Shown: positions 16,700 through 25,729, counted from the stretch's first letter. The stretch: DNA of 64,000 nucleotides from Sphingobacteriaceae bacterium GW460-11-11-14-LB5 (GCA_002151545.1 CP021237.1:6118067-6182066), one strand, 5' to 3'. Numbers and translations: made by a program. The notes: generated by a model not told the origin, from the sequence alone.

Positions 16700-17017
16700 T
16701 TAAATATTGGTTGCTTTTGCCCCCATTTCATCGGCTTCCTTTTCTAAACCAGCATTATCATGAATATTTATGTTGGGTTTTAACGGAGCCGTTGGTTTAA
16801 CCCTGCCTTGTTTTTGCTGCACTACATGCCATGCTTCGTGCGGTAAATGTTCTTCTTGATTAGCCACTATATGAATATCAGCACCCTGGGCATAGGCTAA
16901 AGCATTTAATTGCGCAGGTTTATCCGAATTCGTGTGTACTTTCACTCCATCCATTGAAATACCTGAAAGTGCTTCAATGCCGTTTTTTAAATTATCGGGT
17001 AAATTTTTCTTTGGCAT
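16700..17017 (-). CDS. Stand-alone DUF4157 protein (HExxH metallopeptidase-like)
   Basis: This 105-residue protein is almost entirely a DUF4157 domain. It begins LPDNLKNGIEALSGISMDGVKV, then has the block PAQLNALAYAQGADIHI, the zinc motif HEAWH (matching HExxH) and VVQQKQGRVKPT, and ends GLEKEADEMGAKA. DUF4157 is frequent in cargo toxins and accessory proteins of extracellular contractile injection systems, where it usually heads a longer protein. Here it stops right after the domain, so it may be a remnant or a detached module. It follows the next gene upstream by 6 bp. No sheath, tube or baseplate gene is nearby. The domain is sure; the role is not. Confidence 0.85.
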   Translation of the reverse strand: MPKKNLPDNLKNGIEALSGISMDGVKVHTNSDKPAQLNALAYAQGADIHIVANQEEHLPHEAWHVVQQKQGRVKPTAPLKPNINIHDNAGLEKEADEMGAKATNI

Positions 17018-17023
17018 TTTGAG

Positions 17024-17503
17024 TTAGGTTAACGGTTTTGGGCTTATATTATGGCTGAGTTTATCGATCTCAAAAGCGATATTATACATCATCGAATTAT
17101 TTCTTGTTAAAGTGGTAATCCAATTCACTCCTCCAAGCCAAATAAAGGGCATCCCAATGAACCAAGCTTGATGAAATATAATCAAAAATGTCAGACCAAT
17201 AGCAGTAAGATAGACCATAGCCGGATCTATTTGGATACGGTAAACAAGGTTTAGTTTTCCTCCTTTTTCACTAATGGTAAAACTACCTGTTTCTACTGTA
17301 GTGCAAATATCTCCCCTCCACTTAGAATAACTACCCTTAAAGGTAAGTTCGTAGTTGTTCTTTAAAATAATGTTTCCCTTTCTTTCGTCTATATATTCCT
17401 TCACTACCTGGATTTCTTTTGCATATCCATTTTCGTTGATGGGACGGCTAATTGCAGTTGAAAATTTATATTTGAACGGTGACATTATTTTAGGATCAGT
17501 CAT
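17024..17503 (-). CDS. Putative membrane protein of unknown function
   Basis: The 159-residue product has an N-terminal soluble part (about 1-92) containing a short KGSYSKWRGDICTTVETGSF segment. One or two membrane spans follow (about 93-130, around VYLTAIGLTFLIIFHQAWFI and GMPFIWLGGVNW), then a short C-terminal tail. No family was recognised. It lies 6 bp before the DUF4157 gene in the same direction, so both are probably on one mRNA and may work together, perhaps with this protein holding the partner at the membrane. Confidence 0.65.
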   Translation of the reverse strand: MTDPKIMSPFKYKFSTAISRPINENGYAKEIQVVKEYIDERKGNIILKNNYELTFKGSYSKWRGDICTTVETGSFTISEKGGKLNLVYRIQIDPAMVYLTAIGLTFLIIFHQAWFIGMPFIWLGGVNWITTLTRNNSMMYNIAFEIDKLSHNISPKPLT

Positions 17504-17556
17504 TTATAGTAAATGTAATTTCCTTAATAAATGTTGTTAGGGTTATAAAATACTTC

Positions 17557-18006
17557 CTATTTAAATAAACCTTCAGAATTAACATTGTAGCCTAAAACTT
17601 TAATCTGATCGTTTTCTGCGGTTAAGGTAACGGTTTCTTTTGCCTGAAATTTTGCCCTTTCTACAACATAATATAGCACATAATTGGCAGATGGATTTGA
17701 GCCTCTGATTACTTTCGTTTCCCAGTGATCTAATTTTTTACTTTTTATTTCGCCTAACTTGTTTATAGTTCCGATTAAATAGTCATGTAACTTTTGTGTA
17801 CTGGTTACTGCTTTAAATTGATTGCTCAGGATCGGACTTAATTTTTTCAAATCTTTTTGCTGAAGTAGCGCGTAAAATTGATCGGCTACTTTCTCCCCTT
17901 CTTTTTTATCTTCTTCGCGGTTTAAATAAGCACTGTTGAAATTACAGCTTGTTGCAATGAATAATAAGCTGAATAAATATAATGAGGTATAAATTTTATT
18001 TTTCAT
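17557..18006 (-). CDS. Small lipoprotein, possibly NTF2-like
   Basis: The 149-residue product has a lipoprotein signal, MKNKIYTSLYLFSLLFIATSC, with the cysteine at residue 21. The mature part starts with a helix (EGEKVADQFYALLQQKDLKKLSPILS) and continues as alternating strands, a layout like small NTF2-like envelope proteins. It precedes the two genes at 17503-16700 by 53 bp in the same direction and may be the first gene of that unit. Function is unknown. Confidence 0.7.
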   Translation of the reverse strand: MKNKIYTSLYLFSLLFIATSCNFNSAYLNREEDKKEGEKVADQFYALLQQKDLKKLSPILSNQFKAVTSTQKLHDYLIGTINKLGEIKSKKLDHWETKVIRGSNPSANYVLYYVVERAKFQAKETVTLTAENDQIKVLGYNVNSEGLFK

Positions 18007-18292
18007 GAGCGTCTGATATTGTTTTCCAAATATAGAAGATTATTTTTTCTATGAACAGTATAGAATAAAATTGAGCATGATAGGCAGATAGTACATGTTT
18101 GCATTTTTTAGGCGATGCCAAGGAAACCCTCTACCTTAAGCCTTCGGCCTTCTACCTTTCTATATTCACATAAAAAAGTAAACAAATTAAACCATTGCTA
18201 TAATTGTGCAGTCAATAGAATGATTTTAAATAAATCCGATTATTTTTGAAAAAACTTAACATAGGTCAACAACAGGAGATCGGGTGTTAATC
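18007..18292. other. Intergenic region between divergent genes
   Basis: There is no credible reading frame in this gap. Around 18122-18168 it holds a degenerate CCTTCTACCTT-type low-complexity spacer that recurs elsewhere in the window. The end of the gap holds the YceI promoter element. Confidence 0.5.
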
Positions 18293-18300
18293 TATATTTG
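18293..18300 (+). promoter_or_regulatory. -7 element of the YceI gene
   Basis: TATATTTG matches TAnnTTTG. A TTG at 18298 that would lengthen the protein by nine residues lies inside this element, which supports the start at 18325. Confidence 0.6.
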
Positions 18301-18324
18301 TATCAAATTATAAAAAACCAGAAA

Positions 18325-18912
18325 ATGAAATTAAAAATTAGCTCAATTTTTTTATTAGTGGCAGTTGTAGCATTGTCAGCTTTTAAAAACCCTATTAAAC
18401 CAGTAACTTATACTGTAGATGCAGCAAAATCGACCATTACCTGGATCGGTAAAAAAGTAACAGGTTCTCACAATGGAACAATCGCATTACAATCAGGTAC
18501 TTTAGCCGTTAATGGTAAAAATGTAACTGGTGGTACTTTTACTATCGATATGAACTCTATCAAAGATGCCGATGGTAGTGCTAAATTAGAAGGTCACTTA
18601 AAAGCAGATGATTTCTTCGGTGCTGCTAAATTCCCAACTTCAACTTTTGTAATTACTAAAGTGGCTGGTTCAGGTGCAAACCTAACCGTAACAGGTAACT
18701 TAACCATCAAAGGCATTACTAAACCATTAAGCTTTCCTGCAACTGTAACTGTAAATGCAGATGGTACTGTTTCTGCTTTAGCCGGAAAAATCACTGTTGA
18801 CAGAACTAAATATGATATCCGTTACGGTTCTAAATCATTCTTCGATAGCATTGGCGACAAAGCAATTGATGATAACTTCGAATTAGCTGTGAAATTAGTA
18901 GCAAAAAAATAA
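18325..18912 (+). CDS. YceI-family periplasmic lipocalin-like protein
   Basis: YceI proteins form an extended lipocalin-like barrel in the periplasm and bind long isoprenoids such as polyprenols or quinones. The 195 residues begin with a signal peptide (MKLKISSIFLLVAVVALSAF). The domain starts at TYTVDAAKSTITWIGKKV and contains GGTFTIDMNSIKD, FFGAAKFPTSTFVITKV, LTIKGITKPLSFPATV and the late DRTKYDIRYGS. The length is normal. It has its own promoter and a strong terminator (18952-18983), so it is a single-gene unit. The ligand is unknown. Confidence 0.93.
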   Translation: MKLKISSIFLLVAVVALSAFKNPIKPVTYTVDAAKSTITWIGKKVTGSHNGTIALQSGTLAVNGKNVTGGTFTIDMNSIKDADGSAKLEGHLKADDFFGAAKFPTSTFVITKVAGSGANLTVTGNLTIKGITKPLSFPATVTVNADGTVSALAGKITVDRTKYDIRYGSKSFFDSIGDKAIDDNFELAVKLVAKK

Positions 18913-18951
18913 TCCAACCAACCCCTTCTTTAATGGGAGGGCTTGAAAAGC

Positions 18952-18983
18952 AAAAGGTCTCGATGTTCATCGGGACCTTTTTT
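18952..18983 (+). terminator. Rho-independent terminator after the YceI gene
   Basis: AAAGGTCTCGATG and CATCGGGACCTTT pair with one G-U and are followed by TTTTTT. Confidence 0.85.
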
Positions 18984-19094
18984 GTAATGTGCCAGCTTGA
19001 AGCAGGCAACAATGAAATTATAGGCAATAAAAGGAAAATAATAAATTGCTGGCTTAGCCTCAACTGATACTAAATCCACTATAGGTCTGTTTCA

Positions 19095-19130
19095 CCTAAA
19101 CCCTAAACCCTAAACCCTAAACCCTAAACC
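19095..19130. repeat. CCCTAAA tandem heptamer repeat
   Basis: One CCTAAA and four perfect CCCTAAA units in a row (19101-19128) end exactly at the stop codon of the metallo-beta-lactamase-fold gene (stop at 19130-19132, minus strand). The unit equals the plant-type telomere repeat, surely by chance. Confidence 0.9.
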
Positions 19131-19897
19131 TACCTTATCCTAAATCCACCCTCAACGGCATCTACAAAGCCGGTTGCGGCACTTTTGCCATGGTAAAATA
19201 AACATTCCCAGTTTTCTTCAGCAGCTCTTTTACCAAATTCTTTGCGTAATTCCATCGCCTTGCGGCCATCGAAATCGTATTTGGCAATAAAATTTTTAAC
19301 CAGTTCTTCAGGTTCTGGCAAAACATCGCCTCCAAAAAATACTTTTTGTTTGCCTTCAGTTAAAAGGAAAACCTGGTGATTTGGGCAGTGGGCGCCAGTA
19401 AATTCGTAAGCAATGGTTTCATCCAATGCGCCATCGCCTTCTACAAATTTTAATTGTGCGTTACGCTGAACAAAATCGAAAATATCGGTATGATAAGAAG
19501 ATGAGGTACTGCTAAAAGCAGTTTCCCATTCGCCACGGTTTATTACATACTCTGCATCAGGAAAGCTAAGTTCCACTTTATCGTTCCCCTGTTTATGGAT
19601 CATACCGCCAGAGTGATCGTAATGTAAGTGCGACATTAATACCTTGGTTACATCAGTAGGATCGAAACCTGCATTACGGATGTTTTTGTGTAAAATGAGT
19701 TCGCCATGGTCATCACTAAATCCTAAACCTGTGTCAAAAAGAACAAGGTCATTGTTCAGTTCAACTAAAAAAGGCTGAACGTTAATAAATAGCGATGCGG
19801 GTCTGTCTTTAAAATGATGTATGGCTGGGTCGAAAGGAACAAATTTCTTTGTTGCATCAACAGAATAGGTACCTTCGAATAGGGTGTGAACTTGCAA
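19130..19897 (-). CDS. Metallo-beta-lactamase-fold hydrolase
   Basis: This 255-residue cytoplasmic protein has the MBL fold. The metal site H90-L-H92-Y-D94-H95 (HLHYDHSGG) is complete, preceded by LVLFDTGLG. Further ligands are likely in FTGAHCPNHQV and FGGDVLP. Such enzymes hydrolyse thioesters, lactones or phosphoesters, and the layout is like the quorum-quenching lactonase and general hydrolase branch, but the substrate cannot be told. The gene is divergent from the sulfatase gene at 20009. Confidence 0.85.
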   Translation of the reverse strand: MQVHTLFEGTYSVDATKKFVPFDPAIHHFKDRPASLFINVQPFLVELNNDLVLFDTGLGFSDDHGELILHKNIRNAGFDPTDVTKVLMSHLHYDHSGGMIHKQGNDKVELSFPDAEYVINRGEWETAFSSTSSSYHTDIFDFVQRNAQLKFVEGDGALDETIAYEFTGAHCPNHQVFLLTEGKQKVFFGGDVLPEPEELVKNFIAKYDFDGRKAMELRKEFGKRAAEENWECLFYHGKSAATGFVDAVEGGFRIR

Positions 19898-20008
19898 AAT
19901 ATCGATCTTTAATGTTTCTACAAAGGTAATAATCTAAACTTGAGTATTGTTTTGGTAAAAGCTTGGATACTTCCTTTTTTTGTAAAATATGATGCTTAAA
20001 TTTCAGGC

Positions 20009-21334
20009 ATGAATTTTCGAATCTTAATTCTTCTGCTGGCGATCAGTTTTTCTACACAGTTAAAAGCACAGCAAAAACCAAATGTAATTATTGTATTGGC
20101 CGATGATATGGGCTATGCTGATATTTCGTGTTATGGAAGTCCACTGATTAAAACGCCGTTTTTAGATGGAATGGCCGCTAAAGGAATAAAAGCCACCAAC
20201 TTTGTTACTACTTCACCAACCTGTACACCATCGAGGGCATCGTTGCTTACAGGAAGATATTGCAGCAGGATGGATTTGCCGTGGCCAATTGGTCCGGGTG
20301 ATAAACGTGGAATACCTGAAGATGAAGTTACCATTGCGCAGATGCTTAAACAATCGGGTTATGCCACTGCTTTAGTGGGGAAATGGCATTTGGGCGATCA
20401 TGGTGTTTCATTACCAAATAAAAAAGGCTTTGATGAATTTTATGGCCTGTTGTATAGCCACGATTACAGGGCTCCTTATGTTAAAACCGATACCACAATC
20501 AAGATTTTTAGAAATAATAAACCAGAGATTTACAAACCTCATGATAGTATTTTAACGAGTTCTTACACCAGGGAATCGATTAAGTTTATTAAACAAAGTG
20601 CTGCAGCCAAAAAGCCATTTTTTCTTTACCTGGCGCAAAATATGCCACATTTACCCGTAGCTTTTGCCGCACAGAAAAGTAGGAAGAGCCCTTCCGCAGG
20701 TGGCGAACTGGGTGATGTGATCGAAGATATGGATGCAGGTTTAGCTGCCATATGGAAACAAGTGGTCGCTTCCGGTCAAGCCGACAATACCATTTTTATC
20801 TTCACGAGCGATAATGGTCCCTGGATTAATGCGCCACAACGCATGTACGACGATGGTTTTACCAGGTTTTACCACGTGGGTTCAGCCGGCGTTTTTAGAG
20901 GTTCCAAAGGTATATCTTACGAGGGTGGGCACCGCGTTCCTTTTATTGTGTACTGGAAAGGCCATACCCTTAGCAATACCCAGTTAACCAAACCCATTTC
21001 AAATTTAGATGTTTTCCCTACACTAGCCGATTGGACCAAAAGTAAATTACCCCAAAAAGTATACGATGGTGAGTCGGTTTCAGCTCTGCTTACCAATAAG
21101 GACTATAATAAACCGCACCGCCCCATCTACTACCATAATTACGTTTTAGAAGGGGTAAAAGATGGGGACTGGAAACTGAGGATTACGAAAAAAGACGATA
21201 AAGAACTGACTGAGCTGTACAATTTATCTTGGGATCCGGCAGAGCGTGTAAACTTAATTGATGATGTCAAATATGCCGATCAGAAAGCACATTTGATAAA
21301 GCTTTATCAGGCTTACCCCGGAAATTCGAAGTAA
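20009..21334 (+). CDS. Secreted sulfatase (S1 family, formylglycine type)
   Basis: This 441-residue protein with a signal peptide (MNFRILILLLAISFSTQLKA) is a type I sulfatase. It would remove sulfate esters from sugars or other compounds in the periplasm. The site converted to formylglycine is C72-T-P-S-R76, followed by ASLLTGRY. Metal ligands are visible in VLADDMGYAD near the N-terminus and FTSDNGPW later, with GKWHLG between. It needs an anaerobic or FGE-type maturase, and none is nearby. No polysaccharide utilisation genes (SusC/D) are next to it, so the substrate is open. Confidence 0.93.
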   Translation: MNFRILILLLAISFSTQLKAQQKPNVIIVLADDMGYADISCYGSPLIKTPFLDGMAAKGIKATNFVTTSPTCTPSRASLLTGRYCSRMDLPWPIGPGDKRGIPEDEVTIAQMLKQSGYATALVGKWHLGDHGVSLPNKKGFDEFYGLLYSHDYRAPYVKTDTTIKIFRNNKPEIYKPHDSILTSSYTRESIKFIKQSAAAKKPFFLYLAQNMPHLPVAFAAQKSRKSPSAGGELGDVIEDMDAGLAAIWKQVVASGQADNTIFIFTSDNGPWINAPQRMYDDGFTRFYHVGSAGVFRGSKGISYEGGHRVPFIVYWKGHTLSNTQLTKPISNLDVFPTLADWTKSKLPQKVYDGESVSALLTNKDYNKPHRPIYYHNYVLEGVKDGDWKLRITKKDDKELTELYNLSWDPAERVNLIDDVKYADQKAHLIKLYQAYPGNSK

Positions 21335-21436
21335 AATGTAACATTTTGTTTTTGAAGGTTTTGTTCACCATCCTGTCAAAGAATGCCAACATCATATCCA
21401 ATTAAAATGTATATTTACTGTTCGGAGACAGAATAA

Positions 21437-23137
21437 ATGGAAAAAAGATGGGTGCTGGCATCAGATTGTAATGATGCTGCGGTAACAAAAATAGCAGAAC
21501 AACTTAATATAGATCGCTCGCTTGCGCAAATACTTGTACAGCGTAATATCTGTGATTTCGATCAGGCGAAAGATTTCTTTAGGCCAGATCTTAATCATCT
21601 GCACGATCCTTTTATGATGAAGGACATGGATGTTGCTGTTGCCCGAATTGAAGCTGCATTGGCTGCCCAGGAGAAAATACTAATCTATGGCGATTATGAT
21701 GTAGATGGTACCACCTCGGTTGCACTAGCCTTCAGTTTTTTCTCTCAGCTCACCAAAAATATAGAATATTACATTCCTGACCGATATTTGGAAGGTTATG
21801 GGATTTCTACGGCCGGGATTGATTATGCAAGTGAAAATGGATTCTCGCTGATCATCGCATTAGATTGCGGTATAAAATCTATCGATAAAATTGATTACGC
21901 CAATACTTTAGGTGTCGATTTCATTATCTGTGACCACCATTTGCCTGGAGATGAATTGCCGCAGGCCATTGCTGTTTTAGATCCTAAACGTTCAGATTGC
22001 GAATATCCTTTTAAAGAACTTGCAGGCTGCGGTATTGGTTTTAAACTTGCGCAGGCTTATGCACAAAAACATCAGCTTCCGAAAGAAACCTACCTGCAAT
22101 ATTTAGATTTAGTGATGGTAAGCATCGCGGCTGATATTGTTCCGGTAGTGGGCGAGAACAGGATTTTAGCTTATTACGGCTTAAGAAAATTAAATACCAA
22201 TCCATGCGAAGGGTTACGCGCCCTGATGGAAGTTTCGGGCAAAACCGAAAATTACAGCATTACTGATGTGGTTTTTACCTTAGGTCCGCGCATTAATGCC
22301 GCCGGAAGAATAGACCATGCGAAACATGCGGTAGCCATGTTGCTTTGCCAGGTAGATAGTAATGCATTAGAGCAAAGTGAACTGATCAACCTTAAAAATA
22401 CGGAGCGTAAAACTTACGATCAGGACATTACCCGCGAGGCGCTGGCTTTAATTGGCGAAAGTGATATTTTAATCAATAAAAAAACGACCGTTGTATTTAA
22501 CGAAAACTGGCATAAAGGAGTAATCGGAATCGTAGCTTCGCGTTTAACTGAAAAATATTATCGCCCAACAATTGTACTCACGAAATCTAACGGACATGTA
22601 GCAGGTTCTTGCCGGTCGGTAGTGGGTTTCGATTTATATGAAGCTTTAAGTGGTTGTGCCGATTTATTGGATCAATACGGCGGACATAAATTTGCAGCAG
22701 GTTTAACCATGCAGCAACATAATGTTGATGCTTTTGCGGATAAATTTGAAGAAATAGTATCGGCTAGTATCACGGAAGAACTGCTTACGCCGATGATCAG
22801 GATTGATGCTGAAATTGAGCTGGCGCAGATTGATGGTAAATTCTATCGCGTTTTATCGCAAATGGGACCCTTTGGACCCGAAAATATGGCGCCAATATTT
22901 GTTACCCATAACGTATATCTCGCACAGCATGCCATGGCTGTTGGTGCAAATCATTTAAAAATTAATATAAAACAACAAAATTCGCCTATTTTTGAAGGCA
23001 TTGCATTTGGGCTGGCAGAATTTGAAAATCTTTTACAACCAAAAGTGCCATTTTCGGTTTGTTATACGTTAGAAGAAAACGTGTGGAGAGATAAAAAACG
23101 CTTGCAGTTAAATATTAAAGGAATAAAAGTTAATTAA
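21437..23137 (+). CDS. recJ: Single-stranded-DNA-specific exonuclease RecJ
   Basis: RecJ degrades single-stranded DNA from the 5' end in recombination and mismatch repair. The 566 residues have the DHH phosphoesterase core with IYGDYDVDGTTS (84-95) and D166-H167-H168. The DHHA1 domain includes GPRINAAGRIDHA and GGHKFAAGL, and the C-terminal OB-type domain has MGPFGPENMAP. All metal ligands are present. An element TATATTTA lies about 20 bp upstream. The call is certain. Confidence 0.96.
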   Translation: MEKRWVLASDCNDAAVTKIAEQLNIDRSLAQILVQRNICDFDQAKDFFRPDLNHLHDPFMMKDMDVAVARIEAALAAQEKILIYGDYDVDGTTSVALAFSFFSQLTKNIEYYIPDRYLEGYGISTAGIDYASENGFSLIIALDCGIKSIDKIDYANTLGVDFIICDHHLPGDELPQAIAVLDPKRSDCEYPFKELAGCGIGFKLAQAYAQKHQLPKETYLQYLDLVMVSIAADIVPVVGENRILAYYGLRKLNTNPCEGLRALMEVSGKTENYSITDVVFTLGPRINAAGRIDHAKHAVAMLLCQVDSNALEQSELINLKNTERKTYDQDITREALALIGESDILINKKTTVVFNENWHKGVIGIVASRLTEKYYRPTIVLTKSNGHVAGSCRSVVGFDLYEALSGCADLLDQYGGHKFAAGLTMQQHNVDAFADKFEEIVSASITEELLTPMIRIDAEIELAQIDGKFYRVLSQMGPFGPENMAPIFVTHNVYLAQHAMAVGANHLKINIKQQNSPIFEGIAFGLAEFENLLQPKVPFSVCYTLEENVWRDKKRLQLNIKGIKVN

Positions 23138-23150
23138 CTATAAAATAAAT

Positions 23151-23213
23151 CGTCATGCTGAACTTGATTCAGCATCTAATTTTTAAGATCCTGAAATAAA
23201 TTCAGGATGACGG
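23151..23213. repeat. Paired palindromic intergenic repeat before lptB
   Basis: CGTCATGCTGAACTTGATTC (from 23151) and its partner ending AATTCAGGATGACG (to 23213) form inverted arms, each also self-complementary. The right arm contains an ATG at 23207 in frame with lptB, which is therefore unlikely to be its real start. Confidence 0.85.
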
Positions 23214-23224
23214 ATAGATCAATT

Positions 23225-23965
23225 ATGATATTAAGAGCCGAAAATCTCGTTAAAAAATATAAACAGCGTACCGTTGTAAATAATGTTTCCTTCAATGTAA
23301 GCCAGGGAGAAATTGTTGGCCTTTTAGGTCCCAATGGGGCCGGGAAAACCACTTCATTTTACATGATTGTAGGTCTGATCAAACCAAATGAGGGGCGTAT
23401 ATTTTTAGAGGATGAAGATATTACCGAAGATCCGATGTACCGCAGGGCGCAAAAAGGCATCGGCTATCTGGCTCAGGAAGCATCGGTTTTTAGAAAACTT
23501 ACCGTTGAGGATAATATTCTGGCCATTTTGGAAATGAGTAATATGAGCAAGGAGGAGCAGCGAGATAAACTCGAAGAGCTGATTAATGAGTTTAGTTTGC
23601 ATAAAGTACGTAAAAACCGTGGTGATTTATTATCAGGAGGTGAACGCCGCCGTACCGAAATTGCCCGTGCTTTAGCTGCAAATCCTAATTTTATTTTATT
23701 GGATGAACCTTTTGCCGGGGTAGATCCGATTGCGGTGGAGGAAATTCAAAGTATTGTTGCCAAACTAAAACATAAAAATATAGGCATCTTAATTACCGAT
23801 CACAACGTACAGGAAACACTTTCCATTACCGATAGGGCCTATCTGCTTTTTGAAGGTAAAATTTTAGAACAGGGTGTTCCGGAGGTGTTAGCAGAGAACG
23901 AAATGGTAAGAAAAGTTTATCTTGGATCGAACTTCGTACTGAAACGTAAGAAATTTGATGTTTAA
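23225..23965 (+). CDS. lptB: LPS export ABC transporter ATP-binding protein LptB
   Basis: LptB is the cytoplasmic ATPase of the LptB2FG complex that pulls lipopolysaccharide out of the inner membrane and pushes it over the Lpt bridge. The protein has 246 residues from the ATG at 23225. It shows Walker A GPNGAGKTT (35-43), the signature LSGGE (136-140), Walker B FILLDEP (D160, E161) and the H-loop ITDHNVQE. The ending with YLGSNFVLKRK is typical of the family. The in-frame ATG at 23207 lies in a palindromic repeat and was rejected as the start. LptF, LptG and LptC are not nearby. Confidence 0.95.
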   Translation: MILRAENLVKKYKQRTVVNNVSFNVSQGEIVGLLGPNGAGKTTSFYMIVGLIKPNEGRIFLEDEDITEDPMYRRAQKGIGYLAQEASVFRKLTVEDNILAILEMSNMSKEEQRDKLEELINEFSLHKVRKNRGDLLSGGERRRTEIARALAANPNFILLDEPFAGVDPIAVEEIQSIVAKLKHKNIGILITDHNVQETLSITDRAYLLFEGKILEQGVPEVLAENEMVRKVYLGSNFVLKRKKFDV

Positions 23966-24138
23966 TAAATTAATCAGCAACAAAAGTATTTCTGCCGACA
24001 AACAAATTCTATTTTGGGGTGTTGCCTAATCGCGATGTTAAAACAAACTGCTATAAAATTATTTACGCCGTATAAAAATCTGTGCTTATCTGTGAAAATC
24101 TGTGGTAAAATGAAGCTCATTAATTTTAACATTTAAAA

Positions 24139-25656
24139 ATGGCATTTGTAAATTCAATTTTTACCTGGTTAATGAAAAAGCGGATCCACCAGATCGAGCT
24201 TTTTATGAAATATCCGTACGACGTTCAGGAGGAGTGGTTTCATACCTTGATTGATAGTGCCGAAAATACCGAATGGGGCAAATTGTACGATTATAAAACC
24301 ATCTTAACCCCACAACAATATCAGGAACGTGTTCCAATCCAGAATTACGATACACTGAAGCCTTACATTGAGCGCATGCTCAATGGCGAACAGAATATCC
24401 TTTGGCCTTCTGATATCAAATGGTTTGCAAAATCATCAGGTACCACGAGCGATAGAAGTAAATTTATCCCGGTTTCTCCAGAATCGCTGGAAGAGTGCCA
24501 CTTTAAAGGTGGTAAAGATATGCTTTCCATTTACTGCAATAACCGCCCCGATAACCAGATGTTTACCGGAAAAGGTTTGGTTTTAGGCGGTAGCCATCAG
24601 GTTAATCAGTTAAATGAAGATTGTTTTTATGGCGATTTATCTGCCGTACTGATCAAAAACCTACCTATCTGGGCCGAATATTACCGTACACCCGATATGT
24701 CTATCGCCTTGATGGACAATTATGAAATTAAGATGGATAGAATGGCAGAAGCCACCATCAACGAAAATGTAACCAGTATTTCGGGCGTACCCACATGGAC
24801 GATTGTACTGGCCAAAAAGGTGCTCGAGCTTACCGGAAAGCAGAATTTACTGGAAGTTTGGCCAAATCTCGAGTTGTATATCCACGGTGCGGTAAATTTT
24901 GCTCCCTACCGCGAACAGTTTAAACAGCTTATCCCATCCAATGAAATGTATTATTTGGAAACGTATAATGCATCTGAAGGATTTTTTGGGATTCAGGACC
25001 AGGATCATTCAGAAGAGATGTTGCTGATGCTGGATTATGGCATTTTCTATGAGTTTGTGCCGATGGAGAATATCTGTGAAGAAAATCCAAAGGCGTTAAT
25101 GCTGGGAGAAGTTGAATTGCATAAAAATTACGCCATTGTGATTTCTACAAATGGTGGTTTATGGCGTTATATGATTGGCGATACCATTCAGTTTACCTCG
25201 CTTTCTCCTTACCGCATCAAAATTACCGGACGCACCAAACACTTTATCAATGCTTTTGGTGAAGAAGTAATTATTGATAACGCAGAACAGGCCTTAACCA
25301 AAGCTTGCCAGGAAACGGGTGCCGAAATTAAAGATTATACCGCCGGACCAATTTACTTTAAAGGTGAAAAAGCGGGTGGACACGAATGGATCATCGAATT
25401 CGACAAACAACCCAACGACTTTGAGAAGTTTGTAGATATTATGGATCAGACTTTACGTGAAGTTAATTCTGATTATGATGCGAAACGTTTTAAAGACATG
25501 GCCTTAGCACGACCTAAAGTACACAATGCACCTGCAAATACCTTTTACAATTGGTTAAAAGCGAAAGATAAACTTGGCGGGCAACACAAGGTGCCACGTT
25601 TAGCCAATGAACGTAAATACGTTGATGATATTTTAGAGATGATGAAATCTTCTTAA
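24139..25656 (+). CDS. GH3-family acyl-adenylating protein
   Basis: This 505-residue protein belongs to the GH3 family, known from plants, where members adenylate jasmonate or indole-acetic acid and link it to amino acids. The nucleotide loop SSGTTSDRSK (99-108), the YLETYNASEGFFG segment and the GRTKHFINAFGEEV block are present, so the adenylating fold looks intact. Bacterial members occur in Bacteroidota and other phyla with unknown substrates. The gene has no functionally related neighbour: lptB lies upstream, and small envelope genes lie downstream. The family is sure; the reaction here is unknown. Confidence 0.92.
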   Translation: MAFVNSIFTWLMKKRIHQIELFMKYPYDVQEEWFHTLIDSAENTEWGKLYDYKTILTPQQYQERVPIQNYDTLKPYIERMLNGEQNILWPSDIKWFAKSSGTTSDRSKFIPVSPESLEECHFKGGKDMLSIYCNNRPDNQMFTGKGLVLGGSHQVNQLNEDCFYGDLSAVLIKNLPIWAEYYRTPDMSIALMDNYEIKMDRMAEATINENVTSISGVPTWTIVLAKKVLELTGKQNLLEVWPNLELYIHGAVNFAPYREQFKQLIPSNEMYYLETYNASEGFFGIQDQDHSEEMLLMLDYGIFYEFVPMENICEENPKALMLGEVELHKNYAIVISTNGGLWRYMIGDTIQFTSLSPYRIKITGRTKHFINAFGEEVIIDNAEQALTKACQETGAEIKDYTAGPIYFKGEKAGGHEWIIEFDKQPNDFEKFVDIMDQTLREVNSDYDAKRFKDMALARPKVHNAPANTFYNWLKAKDKLGGQHKVPRLANERKYVDDILEMMKSS

Positions 25657-25684
25657 ATTTAATAAACCTCATTTATTTTGTCAG

Positions 25685-25729
25685 TCTGAGTTTGTCGAAG
25701 ACTTTATTAGCGCATTTCGACAGGCTCAG
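25685..25729. repeat. Inverted intergenic repeat of the TTTCGACAGGCTCAG type
   Basis: CTGAGTTTGTCGAA near 25686 and TTTCGACAGGCTCAG ending at 25729 form inverted arms. A GTG at 25729 at its edge would lengthen the next gene by 12 residues and was rejected. Confidence 0.8.

Noticed and set aside
16700..17017. Extracellular contractile injection system locus
   Set aside because: Only a DUF4157 protein is present; sheath, tube, baseplate and AAA genes are missing.
19095..19130. Telomere or eukaryotic DNA
   Set aside because: The CCCTAAA units are only a short slippage repeat inside clearly bacterial gene surroundings.
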